The notes: a model not told the origin generated them from the sequence alone. Shown: positions 49,760-59,486, numbered from the stretch's first letter. The stretch is 64,000 nt of DNA from Pseudovibrio zosterae (GCF_033843645.1 NZ_JAWXVZ010000002.1:124001-188000), one strand, 5' to 3'. Numbers and translations: made by a program.

Positions 49760-52594
49760 ATGCTGGATAAAACCTATGAGGCGGCCTCTGTTGAGCCGCG
49801 GATTTACGAGACCTGGGAAAATGCAGGTGCTTTCAAGGCCGGAGCAGGAGCAGACGACGGTGCTGCGACCTATTCCATCGTGATTCCGCCGCCCAATGTG
49901 ACAGGCTCACTTCATATGGGCCACGCACTGAACAACACTCTTCAGGACATCATGGTTCGCTACCAGCGCATGCGCGGTCGCGACGTTCTGTGGCAGCCGG
50001 GTATGGACCACGCTGGCATTGCAACGCAGATGGTTGTTGAGCGTCAATTGGCTGCCAATGGCGAGCCTTCTCGCCGCGATCTGGGCCGTGAAGGTTTCAT
50101 TGAACGCGTTTGGCAGTGGAAAGATGAATCCGGCGGGATGATCTTCAATCAGCTCAAGCGTCTTGGTGCGTCTTGTGACTGGTCCCGCGAGCGCTTCACC
50201 ATGGATGAAGGCCTGTCCAAGGCTGTTCTGGAAGTCTTTGTTTCGCTTTACAAGGAAGGCCTGATTTACAAGGACAAGCGCCTTGTAAACTGGGATCCCA
50301 AGCTGCTGACCGCGATTTCCGATCTGGAAGTTGAGCAAAAGGACACGCAGGGTAACATGTGGCACTTCCGCTATCCATTGGCGGATGGCGTGACCTACCA
50401 GTTCCCGATTGCGTTTGATGAAGAGGGCAAGGCAACCGAGTTCGAGACGCGCGACTACATCGTGATCGCGACCACGCGTCCTGAGACCATGTTGGGTGAT
50501 ACGGCCGTTATCGTTCATCCCGATGATGAACGCTTCAAAGACCTGCAGGGCAAGGACATCATCCTGCCGCTGGTTGGCCGCCGTATTCCGATCATTCCTG
50601 ATGACTATGTTGAGGTGGAAACCGGCACTGGTGCCATGAAGGTGACGCCTGCGCACGACTTCAACGATTTTGACATCGGCAAGCGCCATGACCTGCGCAT
50701 GATCTCCATCATGGATCGTGAAGCCAACATCATTCTGGCGGAAAATGCCGACTTCCTTGAAGGCGTTGAGGCTTCTGACGATCTGAAGGCCACCATCGAG
50801 GCGCTGGATGGCGTTGAGCGTTTCGCTGCACGCAAGCGCATTGTCGAAATGCTGGAAGCCAAGGGGCTTCTGGACGAAGTTGTAGACCATGCGCATATGG
50901 TTCCGCACGGTGATCGCGGCGGTGTTCCAATTGAACCGATGCTGACCGATCAGTGGTATGTGGATGCAAAGACGCTGGCACAGCCTGCGATTGCGTCCGT
51001 TCGGGAAGGACGAACCAAGTTCGTTCCGGCCAACTGGGACAAGACCTACTACGAGTGGATGGAGAACATTCAGCCTTGGTGTATTTCCCGCCAGCTTTGG
51101 TGGGGGCATCGCATCCCGGCATGGTATGGTCCTGAAGGCAAGGTCTTCGTTGAAAAGTCTGAAGAAGACGCTCTGAAAGCTGCTGAGAGCTTCTATGGCA
51201 AGCCTGTGGCGCTGATGGACATCAACGATGCACTTGCAGCCCATGAGGCTGGTGAAGGCGAGAAGGTAGCCCTTTACCGCGATGAGGACGTGCTTGACAC
51301 TTGGTTCTCTTCTGCGCTGTGGCCGTTTTCTACTCTCGGTTGGCCGGACAAGACCCCGGAACTGGCCCGTTACTATCCGACCTCAGTTCTTGTGACCGGT
51401 TTCGACATCATCTTCTTCTGGGTTGCCCGGATGATGATGATGGGCAACCACTACATGAAGACCGAGCCGTTCGACACGGTTTACATCCACGCCCTTGTCC
51501 GCGACGAGAAGGGGCAGAAGATGTCCAAGTCGAAGGGCAACGTCATGGATCCGCTGGAGCTGATCGATGAGTATGGCGCTGATGCGCTGCGCTTTACGCT
51601 GGCTGCCATGGCGGCGCAGGGCCGGGACATCAAGCTGGCAACCAGTCGTGTGGCGGGTTATCGCAACTTTGCAACCAAGCTCTGGAACGCCTGCCGCTTT
51701 GCGGAGATGAACGAATGCAAGCGCGTTGAAGGTTTTGATCCGGCTCTGGCAAAGCAGACCGTGAACCGCTGGATCGTGACAGAGACCAGCCGCACGATCC
51801 GCGCGGTTACCGAAGCCATTGACACCTATCGCTTCAATGATGCGGCAGGTGCAGCTTATCGCTTCGTCTGGAATACCTTCTGTGACTGGTATCTGGAACT
51901 GGCCAAGCCGATCTTTGGCGGTGCTGACGAAGAAGCAAAGGCAGAAACCCGTGCTACAGCGGCTTGGGCGCGTGACGAGATCCTGAAGCTGTTGCACCCG
52001 TTCATGCCGTTCATTACCGAAGAGCTTTGGGCGCGCACGGTTGAAGCGGAAGGTTCTTCCCGTGAAGGGCTGCTGGCGCTGTCTCGTTGGCCTTCTGTTG
52101 TCGGCGAAGATGAGAACGCTGCTGCGGAAATCAACTGGCTGATCGACATGATCATGCAGATCCGCAGCGTTCGCTCCGAAATGAACGTTCCAGCAGGTGC
52201 GAAGGTGCCTGTGGTGCTTTCAGGTGCGTCTGAACTGACACAGAACCGCTTGAAGATCCATGAAGCTGCGATCATGAAGAACGCGCGTGCAGAGACTGTA
52301 TCGGTTGCAGATGAAGCACCGAAGGGGTCTGCGCAGATTGTGGTTGGTGAAGCCACGGTCTGTCTGCCGCTGGCGGGCGTGATTGATCTGGATGCCGAAA
52401 AGGCGCGTCTTGAAAAGGATCTGGGCAAGATCGATGGTGAGCTGATCAAGATCACCAAGAAGCTTGAAAACCCACGGTTCGTTGAAAAGGCTCCGGCAGA
52501 GGTTGTCCAGGGTGAAAAAGACCGCGTTGTGGAGCTGACTGAGCGCAAGGTCAAGACCACTGAGGCACTGGCCCGCTTGGCCGCGCTTGCCTAA
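49760..52594 (+). CDS. valS: Valyl-tRNA synthetase
   Basis: Charges tRNA-Val. From the ATG at 49760 the enzyme is 944 residues. HIGH motif: PPPNVTGSLHMGHALN (43-58, HMGH 52-55). An editing CP1 domain (about 190-340, TTRPETMLGDTAV) and the KMSKS loop QKMSKSKGN (587-591) follow, then the anticodon-binding domain and a C-terminal coiled-coil arm (EKARLEKDLGKIDGELIKIT). The popZ-to-valS frame is open upstream to 49649, but that extension crosses the popZ terminator and is not used. Confidence 0.96.
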   Translation: MLDKTYEAASVEPRIYETWENAGAFKAGAGADDGAATYSIVIPPPNVTGSLHMGHALNNTLQDIMVRYQRMRGRDVLWQPGMDHAGIATQMVVERQLAANGEPSRRDLGREGFIERVWQWKDESGGMIFNQLKRLGASCDWSRERFTMDEGLSKAVLEVFVSLYKEGLIYKDKRLVNWDPKLLTAISDLEVEQKDTQGNMWHFRYPLADGVTYQFPIAFDEEGKATEFETRDYIVIATTRPETMLGDTAVIVHPDDERFKDLQGKDIILPLVGRRIPIIPDDYVEVETGTGAMKVTPAHDFNDFDIGKRHDLRMISIMDREANIILAENADFLEGVEASDDLKATIEALDGVERFAARKRIVEMLEAKGLLDEVVDHAHMVPHGDRGGVPIEPMLTDQWYVDAKTLAQPAIASVREGRTKFVPANWDKTYYEWMENIQPWCISRQLWWGHRIPAWYGPEGKVFVEKSEEDALKAAESFYGKPVALMDINDALAAHEAGEGEKVALYRDEDVLDTWFSSALWPFSTLGWPDKTPELARYYPTSVLVTGFDIIFFWVARMMMMGNHYMKTEPFDTVYIHALVRDEKGQKMSKSKGNVMDPLELIDEYGADALRFTLAAMAAQGRDIKLATSRVAGYRNFATKLWNACRFAEMNECKRVEGFDPALAKQTVNRWIVTETSRTIRAVTEAIDTYRFNDAAGAAYRFVWNTFCDWYLELAKPIFGGADEEAKAETRATAAWARDEILKLLHPFMPFITEELWARTVEAEGSSREGLLALSRWPSVVGEDENAAAEINWLIDMIMQIRSVRSEMNVPAGAKVPVVLSGASELTQNRLKIHEAAIMKNARAETVSVADEAPKGSAQIVVGEATVCLPLAGVIDLDAEKARLEKDLGKIDGELIKITKKLENPRFVEKAPAEVVQGEKDRVVELTERKVKTTEALARLAALA

Positions 52595-52622
52595 GTCAAG
52601 CGGTTTGTTCCGATAGAAAATA

Positions 52623-52651
52623 AGGGCGCCGGTAATTCCAGCGCCCTTTTT
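52623..52651. terminator. Terminator between valS and the mscS-type gene
   Basis: AGGGCGC (52623-52629) pairs with GCGCCCT (52641-52647), followed by TTTTT. The minus side is T-rich too, so it can serve both convergent genes. Confidence 0.85.
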
Positions 52652-52664
52652 GTTTGGCCTGTTG

Positions 52665-54704
52665 TCAGGCTGCGGACCGGCCGTCGCCACGCTTTTCCCG
52701 CGTGGTTTCATCATTCCCTTGGGTAGCAGCGCCGTCCTCCAATGGATCGCCATACTCCATGCCTTGATTGGCATAGGTGGGGTAGGGCAAGCGATTGCTC
52801 GCACGCAGCTCCTGAACCGTATCTTCGGCAGCTTTTTTCAGGTCTACATCCAGCCCGGTATCCTTGGTGAAGTAGGCGGTGGTGGATGGGAAGGCGAAGC
52901 CTGAGCCGTTCTTCTCGACGATGAGGTAGATGGCAAAGAGGATGTCCTCCTGAATAGCCAAGAAGTCTTCATAGCCGGGCTTCAGGATGTTGGCGGCGAT
53001 CTCCACATTCAAGGATGAATCGCCATAACCCACAAAACGGACGCGGACCGTGCTTTCGAGAACCTGAGGGTGGGCGCAGATGTACTCGCGGATTTCCATG
53101 AGTATGTTGCGCAGCTGGTCGGGGCTTGTCTCGTAGCGAAGGCCGATTTCCTGAAGGAGGTACGTGCGATCGCGGCGGGAGTAGTTGATGATGCGCATTT
53201 TGGCCAAATCCGCATTGGCTACGGTGACGAGGGTTCGGTCTTTGGCGCGCACGCGCGTTGAACGCACGCCGATGTTTTCAACGGTACCGGAGAACTCGCC
53301 AAACTTACAGAATTCACCCACGCGAACCATTCTATCTGCATACAAGATGATTCCGCCGATCAGGTTCTCAATGGTGGGTTGAGCAGCCAGAGCAACTGCC
53401 AGACCACTGACGCCGAGGCCTGCAATGACGCCCAGAAGAGGGATGCCGAGACGGGTTGCACCGTAGGCAAGCACGCCCATGACTGCGACCATGCCAATGG
53501 CTCGGAAGCCCGTGCGGATGATGCTTACATCCAGAGCTTCAAGGTACTTGGCCCGCTTTTGGGCGAGAACAAACTCCGAAATGGCGGAGATGAACTGATA
53601 AGTCAGGATGGCAATGAGGATCCATGAGACGGCTTCAATGGTCAGTTCCATCCCGATCATGACAGAACCGCCGATGTTGATTTCTTCAATGGCCGCGTAT
53701 CTGAACGCTTGAACTGCGAAGAGAACCAAGACCGGCATGATCATGTGGAACATGCGGCGGCGAATGGGGGTGCTCGGCGGGGTCAGACGGCGGTGTACGT
53801 GGCGAAGCCCTGCCAACACAAGGAATAGCCCCAGCCCCACAATGACAAGTGCGATCCACTGCCATGTGGTTTGCCCTTCATAGACTTCGAACAACCATGG
53901 TTCTCCGCCTTCTATGAAGGTGTACCAAGCTGGGGGAAGAAATTCACCGGGGCTTGTGGTGTAGAACGTGAAGAAGTCCGGGCTTGCGCTTTGAAGTGCT
54001 GGTAAGTCTTTGATCTGATTGTACTGTGTGACGATAAGAGCGACGGTTTCTGGCGCAAACAAGTATCCGCGATCCGGCACATTCGCCAGCGTGATCTGGG
54101 TGTGAGGCAGCGTCCACTTTTCTGGCAGCCCTTCCTGCAGGTAGTCATAGGTGCCTGCCTGCTCTCCGGGCACTTTGTCCGGGGCCGGAAGCGGGATGCG
54201 ATCCAATACCTCCTTCATGAGCATGGCGTACTCAAGAGAGGTTTGATTCCTGGTGGCGGTGGGAAGCTGTGACCAGTCAAACACGCTCTTTGCCCGAGAA
54301 AAGAGCAGCTTTGCCAGATAAACCTGCTCATCAATCTGCTCTCTGCTCAGCGACGGTTCAGCGGCTTGCCGCAGGTGCTCTATGTTGGCCTCATAGGCCG
54401 AAATCACGAGATCATTTGCCGTTGCCATGACGGTAAGAAAGCTCTCCAGAGTGGCACGAGGAGAGCTGGTGTCCAGGGGAGCCAGAGGGTATTTTTTCAA
54501 CCAGTAGTCGGCGTCTAAAGGCAGAATATAGGCATCTGAGCGGTCTTCCAGTTGACTGCCCAGCTTGAGCGGCTGCGGACCTTGAACGGCGGTTGTCTCT
54601 TGAGCCAAACCCACGCAGGTGCCCAAGTAAATCAAGAGGCTGGCAGCAAGCGCTGTACAGGCTGCAAAGACTCTAGCGCCTTGAGCAATTTTTGAGTTTG
54701 CCAT
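52665..54704 (-). CDS. Large MscS-family mechanosensitive channel protein
   Basis: A 679-residue MscS relative from the ATG at 54704, which gives a signal-like start (MANSKIAQGARVFAACTALA); an ATG 36 bases upstream is possible. About 240 periplasmic residues come first. Six membrane helices follow, then the MscS core with LGVSGLAVALAAQPTIENLI (pore helix TM3) and GGIILYADRMVRVGEFCKFG, then the cytoplasmic beta and alpha/beta domains. The large N-terminal part places it with the YnaI/MscK-like long forms. It probably releases solutes under osmotic downshock. Convergent with valS. Confidence 0.88.
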   Translation of the reverse strand: MANSKIAQGARVFAACTALAASLLIYLGTCVGLAQETTAVQGPQPLKLGSQLEDRSDAYILPLDADYWLKKYPLAPLDTSSPRATLESFLTVMATANDLVISAYEANIEHLRQAAEPSLSREQIDEQVYLAKLLFSRAKSVFDWSQLPTATRNQTSLEYAMLMKEVLDRIPLPAPDKVPGEQAGTYDYLQEGLPEKWTLPHTQITLANVPDRGYLFAPETVALIVTQYNQIKDLPALQSASPDFFTFYTTSPGEFLPPAWYTFIEGGEPWLFEVYEGQTTWQWIALVIVGLGLFLVLAGLRHVHRRLTPPSTPIRRRMFHMIMPVLVLFAVQAFRYAAIEEINIGGSVMIGMELTIEAVSWILIAILTYQFISAISEFVLAQKRAKYLEALDVSIIRTGFRAIGMVAVMGVLAYGATRLGIPLLGVIAGLGVSGLAVALAAQPTIENLIGGIILYADRMVRVGEFCKFGEFSGTVENIGVRSTRVRAKDRTLVTVANADLAKMRIINYSRRDRTYLLQEIGLRYETSPDQLRNILMEIREYICAHPQVLESTVRVRFVGYGDSSLNVEIAANILKPGYEDFLAIQEDILFAIYLIVEKNGSGFAFPSTTAYFTKDTGLDVDLKKAAEDTVQELRASNRLPYPTYANQGMEYGDPLEDGAATQGNDETTREKRGDGRSAA

Positions 54705-55036
54705 GGGTGGCCCCCAATGTTCGTTGTTTAGGGCCAGCATCCAAAACGAGGGTTCTCAAATGCTTACCTCATCACCCCTGAAATATTAGGGGTGGCGGGT
54801 ATCCGGGCGGGGTGCCCGCCGTTCAGTTCACCAACAGTTAGATTGCTGCTGGCTTTTGCTGAGATTTTGATTGCATTACTGAGTGATGGGGTTGTGCCAC
54901 AGAGCTGGGAATAAACCGCGATCTTGGAAATTAGCCATAGCTTTGCCCAATTCCGACCTTTTCGAGCGGCTAATGGTTTGCTACAGCCTAGAGGCGATAT
55001 CACTGCTGAATCACGAGTTTTCCGGATCAGGATAGA
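54705..55036. other. Divergent intergenic region
   Basis: 332 bases between the mscS-type and DUF2155 starts. A GC-rich inverted repeat CGGGC-GGGGT-GCCCG lies near 54805. A small open frame on the minus strand (54764-55003) is not protein-like. Nothing else is seen. Confidence 0.45.
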
Positions 55037-55576
55037 ATGACGTTCAAAGTTTTGCGCCGCCGTTTATGTTCCACGGCCTTTGTGGCTCTTGCAGCTCTCG
55101 GTTTTGGGAGTGTTGTGACATTGGACGACGCGCGTGCCTCCAAAATAGAGAACCCGATTGCCGTTTTTAATGGCTTGGACAAGATCACTGGCCGGATCAT
55201 TGATTTTGACGTCTACATTGGCGAGACCGTTCAGTTTGGTGCACTGCAGGTGACCCCGCGCGCTTGTTTCACCCGGCCTGAGACAGAAGCGGCAAAGACC
55301 ACTGCTTTTATCGAGGTGGACGAGGTGACGCTGAACAATGAAGTGCAGCGAATTTTCACGGGCTGGATGTTTGCCGCGAACCCCGGTGTTCACGCCGTTG
55401 AGCACGGCGTCTACGATATTTGGCTGGTGAACTGTAAGCGATATTCGGAAGTGCCGCCTCCTGAGGGCTATAGCGGCCCCCCCGTGGCCGACGCGCCGGA
55501 GTATGATCCATTGGCAGGGGATGACTTCATAAGCTCCGGGAACATTCCAGTTCCGCGTCCTAATCCATTCTTGTGA
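55037..55576 (+). CDS. DUF2155 exported protein
   Basis: A 179-residue protein with a signal peptide (RRRLCSTAFVALAALGFGSV, cleavage about residue 34 after ARA). DUF2155 lies at about residues 38-140 with FNGLDKITGRIIDFDVYIGE, FGALQVTPRACFTRP, TTAFIEVDEVTLNNEVQRIF and GWMFAANPGVHAVEHGVYDI. The family is alphaproteobacterial and periplasmic, of unknown role. The C-terminal tail is Pro-rich. It is convergent with aat, matching the conserved accB-accC-aat-DUF2155 neighbourhood. Confidence 0.85.
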   Translation: MTFKVLRRRLCSTAFVALAALGFGSVVTLDDARASKIENPIAVFNGLDKITGRIIDFDVYIGETVQFGALQVTPRACFTRPETEAAKTTAFIEVDEVTLNNEVQRIFTGWMFAANPGVHAVEHGVYDIWLVNCKRYSEVPPPEGYSGPPVADAPEYDPLAGDDFISSGNIPVPRPNPFL

Positions 55577-55582
55577 TAAACA

Positions 55583-55605
55583 AAACCGGGCCAAGTGCCC
55601 GGTTT
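55583..55605. terminator. Hairpin between the DUF2155 gene and aat
   Basis: AAACCGGGC (55583-55591), loop CAAGT, GCCCGGTTT (55597-55605), perfect. It serves two convergent genes. Confidence 0.8.
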
Positions 55606-55629
55606 GTCGTTTGTGGTGAGTGCAAAGGA

Positions 55630-56304
55630 TCAGTAGGGGCTGTCAATTAACTCCAGCGCCCGCGCACCAGTAATCTGGGATGGCTCTGAGAAGAAGTTGG
55701 CCGGCTCCTGAAGGGCTGTGTCCAGAAGCTCATTGTAGACATCGCGCGGGATCTCTAGCGCTCCGAACTGTTGCAGGTGATCGGTCACGAACTGGGTATC
55801 GAGCAAAGTGAAGCCACCTGCCTTCATCCGAGCGACAAGATGAACAAGGGCGATCTTGGAGACATCACGCGCTGTTGAGAACATGCTCTCACCAAAGAAC
55901 ACGCTGGCAAGGCAAACGCCATAAAGCCCACCGACAAGCTTGTCGTTTTCATAGACTTCGACTGTGTGGCAGTAGCCCATCTTGAAGAGTTCGCAGTACA
56001 GGCGGCGTATCTCTGCGTTGATCCAAGTGCGCTTACGGCCGGGCGCAGGACTTGCGCAGCCGTCTATGACACCTTGAAAATCTTGGGAGGCGATGACCTT
56101 GAAGCGGTCCGATTTCACGGTGCGTCTCAGACGCTTGGGAACGTGAAACCCTTCGAGCGGGATGATCCCGCGTCTTTCGGGCTCGACCCAGAACAAATCC
56201 GGGTCGTCAGCCGATTCAGCCATAGGAAAAACGCCGCACGCATAGGCCTTTAGCAATACGTGAGGCGTGATTTCCAAATGCACATGATCGTGCCGGGCTG
56301 CCAT
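55630..56304 (-). CDS. aat: Leucyl/phenylalanyl-tRNA-protein transferase
   Basis: Adds Leu or Phe from tRNA to N-terminal Lys or Arg of proteins and so marks them for ClpS/ClpAP degradation (N-degron pathway). The 224-residue protein shows LLKAYACGVFPMAESADDPD (17-36), LFWVEPERRGIIPLEGFHVP, GRKRTWINAEIRRLYCELF, GGLYGVCLASVFFGESMFST and LLDTQFVTDHLQQFGALEIP, the full family set. It is 29 bases downstream of accC on the same strand. Confidence 0.95.
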   Translation of the reverse strand: MAARHDHVHLEITPHVLLKAYACGVFPMAESADDPDLFWVEPERRGIIPLEGFHVPKRLRRTVKSDRFKVIASQDFQGVIDGCASPAPGRKRTWINAEIRRLYCELFKMGYCHTVEVYENDKLVGGLYGVCLASVFFGESMFSTARDVSKIALVHLVARMKAGGFTLLDTQFVTDHLQQFGALEIPRDVYNELLDTALQEPANFFSEPSQITGARALELIDSPY

Positions 56305-56333
56305 GAGACCTCGTCGACTAGTTAAGCTATTAA

Positions 56334-57677
56334 CTATTTGCTGTCTTCGAGGAACTTTTCAAGCCAATGGATGTCGTAGGCACCGTTTGCGATGTCCTGA
56401 TTGTCCACGAGCTCAGAGAATAGCGGCACGGTTGACTGGATGCCATCCACCACGAACTCACCCAGACACCGGCGCAGTCGCATCATGCATTCCACACGGC
56501 TGCGGCCATGCACGATGAGCTTGCCGATCAGGCTGTCGTAGTGAGGTGGGATCTTGTAACCCTGATAGACGCCTGAATCCACGCGTACGCCCAGACCACC
56601 TGGTGGGTGGTAGTAGGTGATGGTGCCTGGAGAGGGCACAAAGGTGCGAGGGTTTTCAGCGTTGATGCGGCATTCGATGGCATGACCTTCGAAACGAACA
56701 TCCTCCTGATTGATGGAGAGTGTTGCGCCAGAGGCAATGCGGATCTGTTCGATCACCAGATCGATGCCGGTCACCATTTCAGTTACCGGATGTTCCACCT
56801 GAAGACGGGTGTTCATTTCGATGAAATAGAACTCGCCGTTTTCATAGAGAAACTCGACAGTACCTGCGCCGCGGTATTTCAGCTTGCGCATTGCTGCGGC
56901 ACAAATCTCACCGATTTCCTGGCGCTGAGCATCGTTGAGGGCAGGGGAAGGACATTCTTCGAACACCTTCTGGTGGCGGCGCTGCAATGAGCAGTCGCGT
57001 TCACCCAGATGGATTGCGTTGCCATACCCGTCGCCCAGTACCTGAACTTCGATGTGACGTGGCTTGCCGAGATACTTCTCCATGTAAAGCGCGTCGTCAC
57101 CGAAGGCAGCTTTTGCTTCGGAACGTGCAGTGGAGATGGCCGTGTCCAGCTCTTCTTCCGAGCGCGCCACTTTCATGCCGCGGCCGCCGCCGCCTGCTGC
57201 AGCTTTTACCAGAACCGGGTAGCCGATTTCGCGGGCCAGCGCATGCACGTCATCTTCTGAGGTGATGCCGCCGTCTGAGCCAGGAACAACTGGAATGCCC
57301 AGTTCCTTCGCGGTGGTCTTGGCCTGAATCTTATCGCCCATAACACGAATGTGTTCGGAGGTAGGGCCGATAAAGGTGATGCCGTGCGCTTCAAGAATTT
57401 CCGCAAAGCGGGCATTCTCGGAGAGGAAGCCATAGCCCGGGTGTACTGCATCGGCGCCAGTGATTTCACAGGCGGCCAGAATTGCAGGGATGTTCAGGTA
57501 ACTGTCACGGGCCACAGGGGGCCCGATGCAAACACTCTCGTCAGCCAGTCGCACATGCATGGCGTCCTGGTCGGCTGTGGAGTGAACGGCAACGGTTTGA
57601 ATGCCGAGCTCTTTACAGGCGCGCAGGATGCGAAGTGCGATCTCGCCGCGGTTTGCGATGAGAATCTTTGAAAACAT
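56334..57677 (-). CDS. accC: Acetyl-CoA carboxylase, biotin carboxylase subunit
   Basis: Carboxylates the biotin on AccB with ATP and bicarbonate, the first step of fatty acid synthesis. It has 447 residues. ILIANRGEIALRILRACKEL (5-24) opens the domain, K159 and GGGGRGM (162-168) form the ATP-grasp loop, VEKYLGKPRHIEVQVLGD-type residues follow, and EMNTRLQVEHPVTEMVTGID is the catalytic stretch. Normal length. It starts 13 bases after accB. Confidence 0.96.
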   Translation of the reverse strand: MFSKILIANRGEIALRILRACKELGIQTVAVHSTADQDAMHVRLADESVCIGPPVARDSYLNIPAILAACEITGADAVHPGYGFLSENARFAEILEAHGITFIGPTSEHIRVMGDKIQAKTTAKELGIPVVPGSDGGITSEDDVHALAREIGYPVLVKAAAGGGGRGMKVARSEEELDTAISTARSEAKAAFGDDALYMEKYLGKPRHIEVQVLGDGYGNAIHLGERDCSLQRRHQKVFEECPSPALNDAQRQEIGEICAAAMRKLKYRGAGTVEFLYENGEFYFIEMNTRLQVEHPVTEMVTGIDLVIEQIRIASGATLSINQEDVRFEGHAIECRINAENPRTFVPSPGTITYYHPPGGLGVRVDSGVYQGYKIPPHYDSLIGKLIVHGRSRVECMMRLRRCLGEFVVDGIQSTVPLFSELVDNQDIANGAYDIHWLEKFLEDSK

Positions 57678-57690
57678 AGCGTTTCGCCCG

Positions 57691-58149
57691 TTATTCGATG
57701 ATGACGAGTGGTTCGCCGAACTCTACTGGCTGACCATCTTCAACCAGAATGGCTGTTACCTTACCGGACTTGGTTGCCGGAATCTGGTTCATAGTCTTCA
57801 TGGCTTCGACGATCATGATGGTTTCGCCTTCGCGAACGGAGGAGCCCACCTCAACGAAATTGCGCGCGCCTGGCTCTGGAGCCATGTAGGCGGTGCCAAC
57901 CATTGGGGAGGTGACTGCGCCAGGATGGTTCGCAGGATCTGCAGAAACAGCCACTTCAACCGGCGCTGCTGGTGCCGGAGCCGCAGCAGCTGCTGCTGGT
58001 GCCACGCTACGAGCTTCAACGGTGATCTGGCGTGCAACGCGTACACGTAGGTCTTTCTGTTCCAGTTCGATCTCTGTCAGATTGGTTTCATCCAGAAGAG
58101 TCGCAAGCTGACGGATCAGATCCTGGTCAAACTTTGTTTCTTTCGTCAT
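57691..58149 (-). CDS. accB: Biotin carboxyl carrier protein of acetyl-CoA carboxylase
   Basis: Carries the carboxybiotin between AccC and the carboxyltransferase AccAD. It has 152 residues: an N-terminal helix region (QDLIRQLATLLDETNLTEIE), an Ala/Pro-rich linker (about 47-68) and the biotinyl domain (72-152). The biotinylated K118 lies in VEAMKTMNQIPA, and the usual M is present on both sides. First gene of accB-accC-aat. The 3-dehydroquinate dehydratase aroQ that often precedes accB in related genomes is absent here. Confidence 0.95.
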   Translation of the reverse strand: MTKETKFDQDLIRQLATLLDETNLTEIELEQKDLRVRVARQITVEARSVAPAAAAAAPAPAAPVEVAVSADPANHPGAVTSPMVGTAYMAPEPGARNFVEVGSSVREGETIMIVEAMKTMNQIPATKSGKVTAILVEDGQPVEFGEPLVIIE

Positions 58150-58677
58150 CGTTTCTCATCGTCCAGTTCGTGACGTCCGGCTCTGCGTAAAGCCAAGGAC
58201 CATTTAAATAGCATTCAGGCGCCGCACGAGGGGCGCCACTCTCAAATCAGCAGGCCGGTCAGTTTTAGGACAGCGTCATCCAATAGACCCATGATGCTCT
58301 GCTTTTACCCTGTGCTTTACTTTCCTCTCGCACTGCGAGCGCTACACGGGGCATGAACTCTCGTTGAAGTGGTCAGCAGGACTTTCCCGTGCCATTCCAG
58401 CTTCACTCAGTATCTTGGCTGCCAATTTGTGAGGGATATGCTGAACAACTAAGTCTTTCTTTAGGCAGTAACGGAATTAGTGCCTGAAAATACAACAGAG
58501 TCTGTGCCCAAGCCTACGGGGCGCGAATCAGCGCAACTCCCTCTTTAGGTCAACCTCGATTTCATGGGGCTGTTATAGAAGTTGATCGGACAGAGGAAAA
58601 GGGTTTTGTCTGTCCGATCATAAGCAAGAGCAATATTTCCCGCTAAAACTTGCGGAAAAAACACCTACGGGTTGTTC
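58150..58677. other. Long leader upstream of accB with a strong inverted repeat
   Basis: 528 bases without a gene. TGATCGGACAG (58583-58593) and CTGTCCGATCA (58610-58620) form a perfect 11-bp inverted repeat with a 16-base loop, without a T-run on either side. Closer to accB, GGCGCC (58218-58223) and GGCGCC (58232-58237) form a small hairpin. These may be the dsbA-type gene terminator and a leader structure for accBC. Confidence 0.55.
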
Positions 58678-59421
58678 CTAGTCCCGTGCGTCTGCAATTT
58701 TTTCTTTCAAGGTCTCATAGCCAACTGCGCCAATGACAACCTCGTCGCCAATGACATAAGAGGGCGTGCCGCTCAGACCAAGCTGATTGGCGATCTCGAA
58801 AACCTCTTGGAAAGTAGCCTGTACTACACCGGATTCCATGGAGTTGGTGAGGTCAGTTTCGCTAATGCCAAGGGTGAGGGCAATCTGCATGGCTGTGTCG
58901 CCGGAAGCACGAGATTGCTGGGTGAGCAAGCTGGTGTGAAAGTCCTCGTACTTTTCTGGCGCCACATCGTTGACGGCGATGGCAACCTGAGCTGCCTCCA
59001 TTGAAGGTTGGCCGAGAACCGGAAATTCCTTCAAAACGACGCGGAGGTTGCTGTCCTCTTCGATCAAGCGAAGCATGTCACTCATGGCGCGCTTGCAGTA
59101 ACCGCAGTTGTAGTCGAAGAACTCAACGAGCGTCACATCGCCTTCAGGGTTGCCCAGTACCACCTGATTTTCAGAGTTGAAGATGATGTCTGAAAGCGAG
59201 GCGACGGCTTCTTTCTTGGCCTCTTGTTCAGCGGCAACACGGCGCTTTTCAAGTTCAGTGAGAGCTTCCGTGATGATCTCCGGATTCTCAATGAGGTATT
59301 CGCGGATGATTTTTTCTACATCGGAGCGCGTCTCGACAGTCTCTTGAGCCTGCGACACGGTGGTGATTGCAACCAGGGCCGTGAAGGCAAGTCCCAAGGT
59401 TCTGCAAGTGGATTTCAGCAT
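58678..59421 (-). CDS. DsbA-family periplasmic thiol oxidoreductase
   Basis: Introduces or reshuffles disulfides in exported proteins. From the ATG at 59421 (GGAGAAACT before it) the protein is 247 residues with signal peptide LGLAFTALVAITTVSQAQE. A helical N-terminal part (VEKIIREYLIENPEIITEAL, 35-54) precedes the thioredoxin fold. The active site is C106-GY-C109 in FFDYNCGYCKRAMSD, and the cis-proline loop is LSGTPSYVIGD. The layout matches the alphaproteobacterial BdbD/Com1-like DsbA proteins. It lies 66 bases downstream of the M48 protease gene on the same strand. Confidence 0.9.
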   Translation of the reverse strand: MLKSTCRTLGLAFTALVAITTVSQAQETVETRSDVEKIIREYLIENPEIITEALTELEKRRVAAEQEAKKEAVASLSDIIFNSENQVVLGNPEGDVTLVEFFDYNCGYCKRAMSDMLRLIEEDSNLRVVLKEFPVLGQPSMEAAQVAIAVNDVAPEKYEDFHTSLLTQQSRASGDTAMQIALTLGISETDLTNSMESGVVQATFQEVFEIANQLGLSGTPSYVIGDEVVIGAVGYETLKEKIADARD

Positions 59422-59486
59422 AGTTTCTCCTGTGCCCCCGCAACTGGCGAGCGGCCTCACTGGTTCAACGAATCTTCGAGTACCGA

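Noticed and set aside
49907..51244. 445-residue open frame opposite valS
   Set aside because: Antisense to the valS catalytic domain; composition follows the complement of valS codons.
54764..55003. 79-residue minus-strand frame before the DUF2155 gene
   Set aside because: No ribosome site or recognisable sequence; it occupies the expected promoter region.
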